DNA from: SYFY01 sp031385325
GTDB lineage: Bacteria; Pseudomonadota; Gammaproteobacteria; Pseudomonadales; Azotimanducaceae
NCBI GenBank assembly: GCA_031385325.1
Contig: JANNBJ010000101.1
Span: 1-12,491 of the forward strand
Length of the DNA: 12,491 nucleotides
Direction of reading: 5' to 3'
Shown here: in pieces, positions 1 through 7,583 of the stretch
Position numbering within the stretch: the first letter of the stretch is position 1
Layout of the letters: each line of letters begins with the position of its first letter
The notes under the pieces: generated by a model
The model's input: only the letters and a program-made list of their open reading frames with translations
Told to the model about the DNA's origin: nothing
Databases searched by the model: none
Program-made: the position numbers and the translations under genes

Positions 1-426
1 GATCGTAGCGAGGGCGTCGAGAGTAGTGAAAACGCTGGGTGGCGCGGACCGGAGCGCGCGCAGGCATGCTTTACAGCACGTCGAGCACGCGGAGGGAGCA
101 CGCCCGGTGTTTTCGCTGCTATCGGCGTCCGCAGTAGGTCATTCATGAATAGTGCGGGTAGCGGTCCAATGTCATCCAGTGCGTGATATCGCCGGCACGG
201 CCGGACGTTCACTGCGTCGCACGTGTCCACGCCGTGGCAGGCAGCGCAGGTCCTGACTTGTCATGGGACGCCTTGTTACGGCGGTTGCGCAGGGTTTCAG
301 CGGACTTCGAGGCGTGAATGGATTTGTGAATCGGCGCTCGAATGACATCAATATCCTCAGTCCCTGCACGCTCTCTGCACATTTGACCTTTTCAATACGG
401 GGTATCTCTCCGTTACAGGTCATGAC
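1..426. other. Non-coding or unassigned left edge
   Basis: I can support no gene here. Two plus-strand frames are open from the window edge, ending near 148 and 188, but their translations look like no family I know; either could be the tail of a gene cut off by the edge. The minus strand is open from about 262 down to position 1 and contains one CAACHG (CXXCH) haem-type motif near 230-250, but an in-frame stop lies a few codons upstream and nothing cytochrome-like follows. The last 70 bases form the upstream region of the peroxidase gene, with a tandem repeat described separately. I see no clear terminator or sigma-70 promoter. Confidence 0.5.
361..380 (+). promoter_or_regulatory. Tandem direct repeat TCYCTGCAC, 11-bp period
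   Basis: TCCCTGCAC (361-369) and TCTCTGCAC (372-380) match at 8 of 9 positions and start exactly 11 bp apart, so both face the same side of the helix. They are followed at once by TTGACC (383-388), which resembles a -35 box, although no convincing -10 sits at the right distance. OmpR/PhoB-family regulators typically bind direct repeats with about 11-bp spacing, and such a regulator (BaeR-like) is encoded two genes downstream. The second copy plus its flank, TCTGCACAT, fits the published E. coli BaeR motif TCTNCANAA at all but the last defined position. Function is inferred. Confidence 0.35.
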
Positions 427-2076
427 ATGGGCGTTTCTGTTGTCTTCAGCGCATCACGTGTAACAACCCTGGCACTCTCGGCCGCCATGCTGTCGTTACT
501 GGTAGCCTGCGGCGGTGGTGGAGGCAGTAGCGCTGCGGCACTCGCACCCGTGGCTGCGGCCGCTCCAGCTCAGGCAGCCGCTGCGCCGTCTCCACCGGCT
601 CCCGCTGCTGCCACGCCAGCAGCACCTCCAGCACCAGCACCAGCACCCGCTGCCGCAGACCCTCAGGATACGCAGCTGCGTCGTCTCATCGATGCGGAAG
701 AACTAACCGGCGACGCTGCCTTCAACCGCACCTTGCCTGCGATCAGTGATCCGATTGCGCAGCTCGGTAAAAAACTCTTTTTTTCCCGCAGTCTCGGCGG
801 CAACTTTGATGCAGCCTGTGTGTCCTGCCACCATCCGCTGCTCGGCGGCAGTGACGAACTCTCTCTGCCGATTGGCGTTGGGGCCACCAATCCAGCTCTG
901 CTCGGACCCGGACGTACCCATGCAACCACCGGACTACCCAACGTTCCTCGTAATGCACCCACGGTTTTCAATGCCGGCTTGTGGGATAGCGGGATGTTCA
1001 TGGACTCACGTGTCGAGAGTATCGGCAAGGAAGTGCAGGCCAATGGATCGCGCTCTGATATCCGGACACCTGACGTAGCGTTCGGCACCGGTGATCCCAA
1101 TGCTGGCGAGAGTCTGCCTGCTGCCCAAGCCCGCTTCCCGGTTACCAATGTCGACGAGATGCGCGGCTCGACCTTCGAAGCCAATGCCGGTAACGCAACG
1201 GTTCGAGCCCATCTCGCAGCACGCATCGGCAACGATGGGGCAGGCACCGGAGAACTGGCGACGAACCGCTGGCTGACCGAGTTTCAGACTGCATTTGGTC
1301 AGGGGACGGCAACCCAACTCATTACGTTTGATCGAATCGCCGAAGCCCTTGCGGCGTACCAGCGATCCATGCGTTTCACCAACAATGCGTTCGCCACTTA
1401 CGTGCGTGGAGATGTCAACGCACTGACGGCTGCACAAAAGCGTGGCGCAATCCTCTTCTTCACTACCCAGGCCAATGGCGGAGGCGGTTGTTCCGTTTGT
1501 CATTCCAGTGACAAGTTCACCGACGAAGCGCATCACACCGTGGCCTTCCCACAGTTCGGGCCAGGCAAAGGTGATGGCAATGCCGACGATTTTGCACGCG
1601 CGCGTGAAACTGGTGTCACCGCCGATCGGTACGCGTACCGCACCCCCAGCTTGTTAAACGTCGAAGTGACGGCGCCGTATGGTCATGCGGGTGCTTACGA
1701 AACGCTGGGACAGGTACTCGCGCATTACAACAATCCCAATGCCACCGTTGATAACTTCTTCGACGATGGTGGTGCGTGTACGCTCGAACAATTCAGGAAC
1801 CTGTCAAATTGTGCCACCCTCTACCCCGCATCCCGCGCCAACAGCGATGCAGCACTGCGTAAGCTCGGCCAGGAACGCAATGCTCGAACTTCTGACTTCC
1901 CAACAACGAATCTGAATAACAACGAACGCGCCGACATCGTCGCGTTCCTCAGGTCGCTTACCGATCCCTGTGTTCGGAATCGCAATTGCCTTGCGCCGTG
2001 GATCGCGGACACAGCCGACACCGGTCCGGACGGTCAACAACTCAACGCGCGCGGACCAAACGGCAATCTGTTGTAA
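427..2076 (+). CDS. Di-heme cytochrome c peroxidase family lipoprotein (CCP/MauG type)
   Basis: Predicted exported di-heme c-type cytochrome, probably reducing hydrogen peroxide in the periplasm or oxidising a substrate MauG-style. Residues 1-28 form a lipoprotein signal ending in L25-V-A-C28, followed by a Gly run, then an Ala/Pro-rich linker (about 37-77) that would hold the catalytic part away from the membrane. Two haem-attachment motifs are present, C131-V-S-C134-H135 and C355-S-V-C358-H359. Family signatures are RNAPTVFN (175-182) and RTPSLLN (405-411) followed by APYGHAG with H420. At 549 residues it is longer than classic CcpA enzymes (about 330-380) because of the linker and inserts; the tail has an extra cysteine pair (CVRNRNC). 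ATG 427 has AGG at 417-419, 7 nt upstream; M21 would start within the signal and is unlikely. baeS follows 30 bp downstream. Peroxidase versus MauG-like activity cannot be decided from sequence. Confidence 0.9.
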   Translation: MGVSVVFSASRVTTLALSAAMLSLLVACGGGGGSSAAALAPVAAAAPAQAAAAPSPPAPAAATPAAPPAPAPAPAAADPQDTQLRRLIDAEELTGDAAFNRTLPAISDPIAQLGKKLFFSRSLGGNFDAACVSCHHPLLGGSDELSLPIGVGATNPALLGPGRTHATTGLPNVPRNAPTVFNAGLWDSGMFMDSRVESIGKEVQANGSRSDIRTPDVAFGTGDPNAGESLPAAQARFPVTNVDEMRGSTFEANAGNATVRAHLAARIGNDGAGTGELATNRWLTEFQTAFGQGTATQLITFDRIAEALAAYQRSMRFTNNAFATYVRGDVNALTAAQKRGAILFFTTQANGGGGCSVCHSSDKFTDEAHHTVAFPQFGPGKGDGNADDFARARETGVTADRYAYRTPSLLNVEVTAPYGHAGAYETLGQVLAHYNNPNATVDNFFDDGGACTLEQFRNLSNCATLYPASRANSDAALRKLGQERNARTSDFPTTNLNNNERADIVAFLRSLTDPCVRNRNCLAPWIADTADTGPDGQQLNARGPNGNLL

Positions 2077-2106
2077 TCAAGACACCCCCAACGGAATCGG
2101 TAGCAC

Positions 2107-3519
2107 TTGCGATTCACGATCACCAAAAAGTTGCTGCTCGCTTTTCTGCTCACCACCGGAGTGGTACTGGTGGCAGCCTTGCTGCTTGCCAGGTGGAGTT
2201 TTGATCAGGGTTTTCTCGACTATGTGAACGCACTTGAGCACGACCGACTGACGCATATCGCCCACGATATTGAAGACTATTACCTCAGCCATGATGCGTC
2301 CTGGTCGGGCTTCGATGAACGCACCTTCAGGCAAATCGTTGATCGGCATCAGCCCACCGGACCTCGCCGGGGCGGACAACACCGCCCCCCACTACCCGAA
2401 CCACCCGGCTTTGGGCGCCCGATACCTCCACCGGACCGAGGTTTCCGTGATGGTCCTGACACGGTGCTGATGGATCTTTCAGGGTCGATCATTGCCGGCA
2501 GACTGCCTGACAACCAGGAAAACACGGTTGGTGTGCCTGTCACTGCGGCTGGAGTGCCGATTGCTGAACTGCGAGCCAAGGTTCAGCGACGCCTCACGAC
2601 TCCTCTGGAAACCGAATTCGTAGGTGAACAACGTCAGGCGACCTGGACCATCGCGGGCATCGCCATCGGCCTTTCATTGGTGATCTCGATACTTCTGGCG
2701 CGCACGATGCTGGCACCCATCAAGCGGGTTATGAGCAGTGTCAATCAACTGGCGGACGGCAACTTCGCACTGACTGCACCTGAACTTCGCAGCGATGAAC
2801 TGGGTGAACTGGCCCTCAACATCCAGCGTCTGGCATCGACACTGGAAGATGGCCGCAAATCTCGACAACGCTGGATCGCCGATATCTCCCATGAACTGCG
2901 CACGCCGGTTACCGTCCTGACCGCCGAACTACATGCGCTGAAGGATGGTGTGATGCCGCTGACCATGGAAAAAATCGTGTCGTTCGATCAGGAAGTGGCC
3001 CGGTTGCAGCACCTCATCGATGATCTCTATCAACTGTCCCTTTCCGAATTGGGTGGCCTTCGTTATGAGTTCAGCCGGGTCGACATGACCGGATTGTTGA
3101 TTCGACTATTGCCGCAGGATCAAAGCAGTGTTGGTGACCTTGTCATAAAATCAGGCATCCAACCCAATTTGGTGATTCGCGGCGACGAGGCGCGTCTGGA
3201 GCAGCTGTTTGTCAACCTCTGGTGTAACGCACTAGCGTACACAGACTCGCCTGGCGTCATTCAATGCAGTGCAGAACAGCGTGGCGACCGATTGCATGTG
3301 GTCATCGAGGACAGCAAACCCGGCGTGCCCGAGCGTGATATTCCCAAGTTGTTCGATCCACTCTTTCGTAGCGAGGTGTCGCGCGACCGGCGCCGTGGTG
3401 GCGCAGGTCTTGGGCTTTCAATCTGCCGGAATATCGTCATCGCGCATCAGGGTACGATTGTAGCCACCGCTTCGCCCCTGGGTGGACTGCGCATCGAAGT
3501 TGAGCTACCCACGACATGA
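2107..3519 (+). CDS. baeS: Sensor histidine kinase, BaeS-like
   Basis: Inner-membrane sensor kinase that should phosphorylate the regulator encoded directly downstream. Order: TM1 (about 9-28), a periplasmic region of about 150 residues, TM2 (about 181-200), HAMP (about 201-250), HisKA with the phospho-acceptor H262 in DISHELRTP, then an HATPase domain with NLWCNALAYT (N box), DSKPGV (G1) and GAGLGLSIC (G2). The stretch after the H box (ELHALKDGV, LIDDLYQLSLSE) closely resembles E. coli BaeS, which senses envelope stress. The periplasmic domain has an unusual Pro/Arg/Gly-rich segment (about 79-119), longer than the similar patch I recall in E. coli BaeS. The start must be TTG 2107: an in-frame TAG lies at 2101-2103 and the next Met is beyond residue 100. 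GGAA at 2093-2096 is a weak ribosome site. In E. coli BaeS sits with mdtABCD efflux genes; here the neighbour is a peroxidase, so the name marks similarity, not proven function. Confidence 0.85.
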   Translation: MRFTITKKLLLAFLLTTGVVLVAALLLARWSFDQGFLDYVNALEHDRLTHIAHDIEDYYLSHDASWSGFDERTFRQIVDRHQPTGPRRGGQHRPPLPEPPGFGRPIPPPDRGFRDGPDTVLMDLSGSIIAGRLPDNQENTVGVPVTAAGVPIAELRAKVQRRLTTPLETEFVGEQRQATWTIAGIAIGLSLVISILLARTMLAPIKRVMSSVNQLADGNFALTAPELRSDELGELALNIQRLASTLEDGRKSRQRWIADISHELRTPVTVLTAELHALKDGVMPLTMEKIVSFDQEVARLQHLIDDLYQLSLSELGGLRYEFSRVDMTGLLIRLLPQDQSSVGDLVIKSGIQPNLVIRGDEARLEQLFVNLWCNALAYTDSPGVIQCSAEQRGDRLHVVIEDSKPGVPERDIPKLFDPLFRSEVSRDRRRGGAGLGLSICRNIVIAHQGTIVATASPLGGLRIEVELPTT

Positions 3520-4196
3520 CACGTGTCCTGATCATCGAAGACGAAATCAAGATTGCACAGGTGCTGAAGGCCTACTGTGAACGGGAGCAGTTCACCGTGT
3601 CGCTGCTGGAATCCGGCACCGACGCGGTAGAGATCATCACCGCCGATCCACCAGACTTCATCGTTCTTGATGTGATGCTGCCGGGCAAGGACGGGCTGAC
3701 GATCTGTCGGGAAGTCAGGCAATTCTCGGCCGTACCGATCCTCATGCTCACCGCGCGGATTGACGAAATCGATCGCCTGCTCGGACTGGAACTCGGCGCA
3801 GATGACTATGTGTGCAAACCGTTCAGTCCACGCGAAGTGATTGCCCGAATGAGAGCCATCCTGCGTCGGGTCACAAACCCGCCGCCGGTCCAGTCCGGCC
3901 CGTTGCTCCGCTACGGCCCGGTGACTGTCGACCCGGAGCGTCATCGCTGCGAAGTCAGTGGGGAGCAGGTTGAACTAACACCGGTCGAACTGCGCATTCT
4001 GAACTTGCTGATCACTCGGCCCGGTCGGGTCTACCCACGAGATACGATTATTCGCTCCGCCTACGACGATAATCGGGTGGTGAGTGATCGAACCATCGAT
4101 AGCCACATCAAGAACCTTCGACGAAAACTGGAAGACCACGGCGCCGATCCGGAGATCATCAGATCGATCTACGGTGTGGGCTACAAGCTCGAGTAG
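3516..4196 (+). CDS. baeR: OmpR-family response regulator, BaeR-like
   Basis: DNA-binding response regulator, partner of the kinase just upstream. The receiver domain (1-118) has the acidic pair E8/D9, phospho-acceptor D52 in VLDVMLPGKDG, T79 and K101 in the KPF motif. A winged-helix effector domain (about 130-226) contains RVVSDRTIDSHIKNLRRKLE, nearly identical to the recognition region of E. coli BaeR. Length (226) is normal. ATG 3516 overlaps the kinase stop in an ATGA, so the two are translationally coupled; no strong Shine-Dalgarno is needed or seen. In E. coli, BaeR activates efflux and envelope-stress genes. Here the likely nearby target is its own cluster (repeats at 361-380), which is inference. 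The stop lies 23 bp from the 3' end of the opposing tRNA gene, and no hairpin terminator separates them. Confidence 0.9.
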   Translation: MTRVLIIEDEIKIAQVLKAYCEREQFTVSLLESGTDAVEIITADPPDFIVLDVMLPGKDGLTICREVRQFSAVPILMLTARIDEIDRLLGLELGADDYVCKPFSPREVIARMRAILRRVTNPPPVQSGPLLRYGPVTVDPERHRCEVSGEQVELTPVELRILNLLITRPGRVYPRDTIIRSAYDDNRVVSDRTIDSHIKNLRRKLEDHGADPEIIRSIYGVGYKLE

Positions 4197-4219
4197 AGCG
4201 GCAGATCTGGAAGGATGAT

Positions 4220-4293
4220 TGGAGGCTGGGGTCGGAATCGAACCGGCGTACGCGGAGTTGCAGTCCGCTGCATGACCACTCTGCCACCCAGCC
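4220..4293 (-). tRNA. tRNA-Cys (GCA)
   Basis: A full cloverleaf reads on the minus strand. The acceptor stem GGCTGGG/CCCAGCC pairs perfectly (4287-4293 with 4224-4230), the anticodon stem CGGA/TCCG carries loop CTGCAAC with anticodon GCA (4259-4261), and the T arm has GTTCGATTC. The discriminator is U (4223), a known identity element for cysteinyl-tRNA synthetase, and CCA is encoded (4220-4222). It follows pgsA, as in E. coli where cysT lies downstream of pgsA, but the neighbouring glyW and leuZ counterparts are absent here. It converges on baeR with only 23 bp between. Confidence 0.97.
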
Positions 4294-4304
4294 AGAGGGC
4301 GCGC

Positions 4305-4310
4305 ATTCTA
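4305..4310 (-). promoter_or_regulatory. Candidate -10 box for tRNA-Cys with GC-rich discriminator
   Basis: TAGAAT on the minus strand ends 11 nt before the first tRNA base, and the interval GCGCGCCCTCT begins with a G/C-rich stretch. GC-rich discriminators are the known hallmark of stringently controlled stable-RNA promoters. No good -35 is visible at 16-18 nt (about TCCTTC), so activity is uncertain; read-through from pgsA, whose stop is about 90 bp upstream, is an alternative. Confidence 0.45.
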
Positions 4311-4383
4311 ACAGCCGGTCTGGTCAGGAAGGAACCTGGCACATGGCTTCTTTTGGGCGCAACCGCAGGTCGTCTGAAGCGAG

Positions 4384-4947
4384 TTACCGAGGTTCCAGCC
4401 CCTCGCGCAAAGCGGGCCATGCGGCAATCAGATACAGGATCATGGAGATGAGCGTCAGAACCGCCGCAGAATAAATCAGCACATAACCGGTTTGGGTCCA
4501 GATTGGGTATGCCCACGGCGGCGCGGATAGCAACACAGCAATAGCGATCATCTGAACGGTCGTCTTTACCTTGCCAAGCCAGGACACCCGGACGCGCCGG
4601 CGCCGATTCATCTCGGCCATCCATTCACGGAGTGCGGAAACGACGATTTCGCGGCCAACGATGACCAGGGCTGGAATCGTCAGCCAGACATCGTGGTAAT
4701 GACCGACAACCAGGACCAGCGCGGTTGCTACGATGATCTTGTCAGCCACCGGATCGAGAAAGGCACCAAACGGGGTGGTCTGATTCAGTCTGCGGGCAAC
4801 GTATCCGTCCAGCCAGTCCGTGAAGGCGGCCAGGCCGAACAAGGCAGCCGTGCCAAGATAACGCCCACTCCAGGACGACACGTACAACAAGGCAAAAAAC
4901 GGGACGAGCAATATCCGCAGGAGTGTCAGGAGGTTCGGCAGGTTCAT
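4384..4947 (-). CDS. pgsA: CDP-diacylglycerol--glycerol-3-phosphate 3-phosphatidyltransferase
   Basis: Inner-membrane enzyme that transfers the phosphatidyl group from CDP-diacylglycerol to glycerol 3-phosphate, the committed step to phosphatidylglycerol and cardiolipin. The CDP-alcohol phosphotransferase signature is complete: D44-xx-D47-G48-xx-A51-R52-x8-G61-xxx-D65-xxx-D69, where the aspartates bind metal. The N terminus (MNLPNLLTLLRILLVP) and several hydrophobic helices match the family, and the length (187 aa) is normal (E. coli about 182). It lies 55 bp after uvrC and before tRNA-Cys, the classic gammaproteobacterial order. ATG 4947 has no Shine-Dalgarno; instead a TAGAAT hexamer ends 6 nt before it, which could make a leaderless transcript. 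Confidence 0.97.
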   Translation of the reverse strand: MNLPNLLTLLRILLVPFFALLYVSSWSGRYLGTAALFGLAAFTDWLDGYVARRLNQTTPFGAFLDPVADKIIVATALVLVVGHYHDVWLTIPALVIVGREIVVSALREWMAEMNRRRRVRVSWLGKVKTTVQMIAIAVLLSAPPWAYPIWTQTGYVLIYSAAVLTLISMILYLIAAWPALREGLEPR

Positions 4948-4953
4948 TTCTGC

Positions 4954-4959
4954 ATTCTA
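4954..4959 (-). promoter_or_regulatory. Candidate -10 box 6 nt before pgsA start
   Basis: On the minus strand TAGAAT is followed by GCAGAA and then the pgsA ATG. With a 17-nt spacer the -35 position reads CGCACA (3 of 6 consensus). Transcription would begin at or next to the start codon. There is no Shine-Dalgarno in between. Confidence 0.4.
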
Positions 4960-5002
4960 GTCCGGCCTTGTCCTCTTGTGCGACGCATCCGTTGATCTGT
5001 AA

Positions 5003-6829
5003 TCAATCACCGTGCAGGGCCAAATGGATTTCACCCGCCAGCTTGTCATTGATGCCCGGCACGCGGGCAATCTCCTCGAGGCTGGCGCCCCTGATGGCAT
5101 TGATACTGCCAAAGTGTACGAGCAGCGCACGACGCCGCTTGGGTCCGACACCTGAAATTTCGTCCAGTTCGGTCACTCGTCTGGCCTTGGCCCGCCGTGC
5201 CCGGTGCCCGGTGATCGCAAATCGATGCGCCTCGTCGCGAATGTGTTGTAACAGCAGAACCCCTTCACTGCCTGGACGTAGCTGAGTCTCGGCCTCGCCG
5301 AGGAAGTAACGCTCCAGGCCGGGCTTTCGGGTTGGACCTTTAGCAATGCCCAGGATGGGGACATCCTCGATCTGCAGCTCTTCCAGAACCTGGCGTGCCT
5401 TTTCCAACTGGCCCTTGCCACCATCGATGACGAGCAGATCGGGCATGGTGCCCTCACCTTCTTTCAATCGTGTATAGCGTCGACGAAGTGCCTGTTCCAT
5501 CGCTGCGTAGTCATCACCGGGTTCGATGCCGTCGATGTTGAAGCGTCGATAGTCGGATTTGGCAGGTCCTTGCTGATTGAAGACCACGCAAGACGCGACA
5601 GTTCCTTCACCCATCGTGTGGCTGATATCGAAACACTCTAGCCGCTCGGGAACCGCTTCAAGTCCAAGCGCTTCCCCCAGCGCAATGAATCTGGCCAGCA
5701 CATTGCGCTTGTCTGCCTGATACACCGACAGGTTGTAGGCCGCGTTTTCTGTCGCCATCTCGAGCCAGCGAGCCCGTTGACCCCGAACATCATGGGCCAG
5801 CTTTACCTTGCGTCCGGCCATTTCACCGAGTGCTGCTTCCAGGAGGTCACCTTCGGCCAACGGCACTGCTGAAAGCACATCTCGAGGAATGTCCCGCCCG
5901 CTCGAGGCCAGATAGAACTGCGAGAGAAAAGCTTCGAGCAGCTCAGAGTTCTCGAGCCCCAGTTCATTCCTGGGAAACCAGGTGCGGCTGCCCAGAACCC
6001 TGCCCTGCCGGATGAACATCCCCTGCACGCACACGGTTCCCTGCAGTTGCGCGAAACCGAAAACGTCCACGTCGCCTTCAGCGGCGTGCACAAACTGCTG
6101 CTCCTGGATCTTGCGCAAACGAGCGATCTGATCACGGAAACGGGCTGCACGTTCGTAGTTCTGAGCGGCAGCAGCTTCCTCCATCAGGGCCTTGTATCCA
6201 TCAAGCACATCCTGGTTCTTTCCTTCCAGAAACATGACAGCGAACCGCACGTCTTCGGCGTAGGAGACGGCGTCAATCATGTTGACGCAGGGTCCACTAC
6301 ACCGCTGGATCTGATATTGCAGACAAGGCCGTGAACGATTGCGGAAAAAGGTGTCGTCGCACTGACGGATTCCAAACAGTTTTTGCAGGATGTTAAGGCT
6401 CTCACGCACCGCCGCCGCCGACGGGTAAGGACCGAAGTAGCGACCTGTCTTGCGTTTGGCACCACGATGAAAAGCCAGACGTGGAAAGTCAGGATGATCC
6501 GTCAGATAGATAAAGGGATAGGACTTGTCGTCGCGGAGCAGAATGTTGTACGGCGGGCGCTCTGCCTTGATCAGGCTCTGCTCCAGCAGCAGCGCCTCGG
6601 TCTCGGAGTTGGTGACCGTGACCTCAATGGAAGCAATCTTCCCCACCAGTGCCATGGTCTTGCTGGTCTGTGGGCTGGATCGGAAATAGCTGCTGACCCG
6701 CGACTTCAGATTGCGCGCTTTACCAACGTAGAGAATCTTCTCCTGGGAATCGAGCATCCGATAGACACCCGGTCGCTGCGAGAGTGACTGCAGGTAAGGA
6801 TCTGGATCGAAACGCGTGCTGGTGTCCAT
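5003..6829 (-). CDS. uvrC: UvrABC system protein C (excinuclease subunit)
   Basis: Nuclease of nucleotide excision repair that makes both incisions around a lesion after UvrAB loading. Domains: GIY-YIG at about 16-50 (G21-V-Y, Y34-V-G) for the 3' cut; four cysteines C157, C169, C177, C181 with the spacing of the iron-sulphur ligands reported for E. coli UvrC; a UVR helical domain for UvrB contact (about 207-242); an RNase H-like nuclease domain with D401 in CFDISH and the aspartate of LLVIDGGKGQ for the 5' cut; and tandem helix-hairpin-helix at 555-608. The length of 608 matches E. coli (610). It lies 54 bp after uvrY and 55 bp before pgsA. ATG 6829 has no Shine-Dalgarno; an extended -10 ends 6 nt upstream. 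Confidence 0.98.
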   Translation of the reverse strand: MDTSTRFDPDPYLQSLSQRPGVYRMLDSQEKILYVGKARNLKSRVSSYFRSSPQTSKTMALVGKIASIEVTVTNSETEALLLEQSLIKAERPPYNILLRDDKSYPFIYLTDHPDFPRLAFHRGAKRKTGRYFGPYPSAAAVRESLNILQKLFGIRQCDDTFFRNRSRPCLQYQIQRCSGPCVNMIDAVSYAEDVRFAVMFLEGKNQDVLDGYKALMEEAAAAQNYERAARFRDQIARLRKIQEQQFVHAAEGDVDVFGFAQLQGTVCVQGMFIRQGRVLGSRTWFPRNELGLENSELLEAFLSQFYLASSGRDIPRDVLSAVPLAEGDLLEAALGEMAGRKVKLAHDVRGQRARWLEMATENAAYNLSVYQADKRNVLARFIALGEALGLEAVPERLECFDISHTMGEGTVASCVVFNQQGPAKSDYRRFNIDGIEPGDDYAAMEQALRRRYTRLKEGEGTMPDLLVIDGGKGQLEKARQVLEELQIEDVPILGIAKGPTRKPGLERYFLGEAETQLRPGSEGVLLLQHIRDEAHRFAITGHRARRAKARRVTELDEISGVGPKRRRALLVHFGSINAIRGASLEEIARVPGINDKLAGEIHLALHGD

Positions 6830-6835
6830 GGTGAC

Positions 6836-6844
6836 AATATACCA
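6836..6844 (-). promoter_or_regulatory. uvrC: Candidate extended -10 promoter 6 nt before uvrC start
   Basis: The minus strand reads TGGTATATT, an exact TGn extension plus hexamer TATATT (5 of 6 to TATAAT), then GTCACC, then ATG. Extended -10 promoters can work with a weak -35, as here. The predicted start point falls on or beside the A of the ATG, giving a leaderless or nearly leaderless mRNA. Confidence 0.45.
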
Positions 6845-6883
6845 GCACGTTTCGGCAAGCCGTGAGATGCCCCACCATCGGAG

Positions 6884-7549
6884 TCAGGCCGCACCCTGCA
6901 TCATCGGCAATCCCTCTGGATCGAGTACACCATGACGAACCGCCAGCAGGGTCAGTTCGACGTCGCTACTGACGTGCAGTTTTTCGAAAATCCTGTATCG
7001 GTAACTGTTGACCGTTTTTGGAGACAGATGGAGGTTTCCAGAAATCTCCTGAACCTTGTGACAGTTCACCACCATCATCATGATCTGCATCTCGCGGTTT
7101 GACAAAGCATCAAACGGATTGAGGCTGGCTTTGTCAAAGGCACTGAACGCAAGCGATTGTGCGACATCGCTGCTCACGTATCTTTGACCAAAGAACACCT
7201 TGCGAACGCATGCCAGGAGATCCTGAGGCGTTGCGGATTTGGTCAGATAACCGGTTGCCCCGATCTTCAGCATCTGTTCTGGAAACGGCCGATCTGCGCA
7301 GGCAGAGAGTGCTATCACCTTGATATCACCCGGCAAACGGAGGATGCGTCGTGTCGCCTCCATGCCACCAATGCCTGGCATGAACAGGTCCATCACGACC
7401 ACATGCGGTAAAACCTCACGGGCGAGGTCAACAGCCTCTTCGCCGCTGCCTGCCTCGCCAACAATTTCGATCCCTTTGTCATCCTGCAACACTCGTGCAA
7501 CTGCGGCACGAATCAGCCGGTGATCATCAACCAGCATTACCCTGATCAT
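6884..7549 (-). CDS. uvrY: GacA/UvrY-type LuxR-family response regulator
   Basis: Response regulator of the BarA/UvrY (GacS/GacA) system, which in known gammaproteobacteria activates small RNAs that titrate CsrA/RsmA. The receiver has MLVDDH with D8 and D9, phospho-acceptor D54 in VMDLFMPGIGG and a T/K signature (GYLTKSATPQ). The C-terminal LuxR-type HTH (about 155-212) contains LSNREMQIM and LSPKTVNSYRYRIFEKL, almost the UvrY recognition helix. I chose ATG 7549 (221 aa), which has AAGGGG 9 nt upstream and aligns with MINVLLVDDH of E. coli; a TTG at 7570 would add seven unlikely residues. uvrC follows 54 bp downstream. The sensor partner BarA/GacS is not in this window. GacA is an equally valid name. 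Confidence 0.95.
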   Translation of the reverse strand: MIRVMLVDDHRLIRAAVARVLQDDKGIEIVGEAGSGEEAVDLAREVLPHVVVMDLFMPGIGGMEATRRILRLPGDIKVIALSACADRPFPEQMLKIGATGYLTKSATPQDLLACVRKVFFGQRYVSSDVAQSLAFSAFDKASLNPFDALSNREMQIMMMVVNCHKVQEISGNLHLSPKTVNSYRYRIFEKLHVSSDVELTLLAVRHGVLDPEGLPMMQGAA

Positions 7550-7558
7550 TTGCGCCCA

Positions 7559-7564
7559 CCCCTT
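7559..7564 (-). promoter_or_regulatory. uvrY: Shine-Dalgarno deciding the uvrY start
   Basis: AAGGGG on the minus strand, 9 nt before ATG 7549. It supports this start over the in-frame TTG at 7570, which would lie upstream of it. Confidence 0.7.
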
Positions 7565-7583
7565 CGACAAGTTTTATTGTGTC

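Noticed and set aside
663..1536. Long minus-strand open frames (194 and 176 codons) opposite the peroxidase gene
   Set aside because: They lie fully opposite a clear di-heme cytochrome with both haem motifs, and their translations show no domain; such frames are common in GC-rich DNA.
3447..3944. Minus-strand open frame of 165 codons opposite baeS/baeR
   Set aside because: It shadows an unmistakable receiver domain and the kinase end and has no recognisable motif.
4181..4624. Minus-strand open frame spanning the tRNA and the pgsA end
   Set aside because: It runs through the tRNA gene and overlaps pgsA in another frame, so it cannot be a real protein gene.
7570..7570. TTG 7570 as start of uvrY
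   Set aside because: It lies upstream of the Shine-Dalgarno used by ATG 7549 and adds residues absent from the family.
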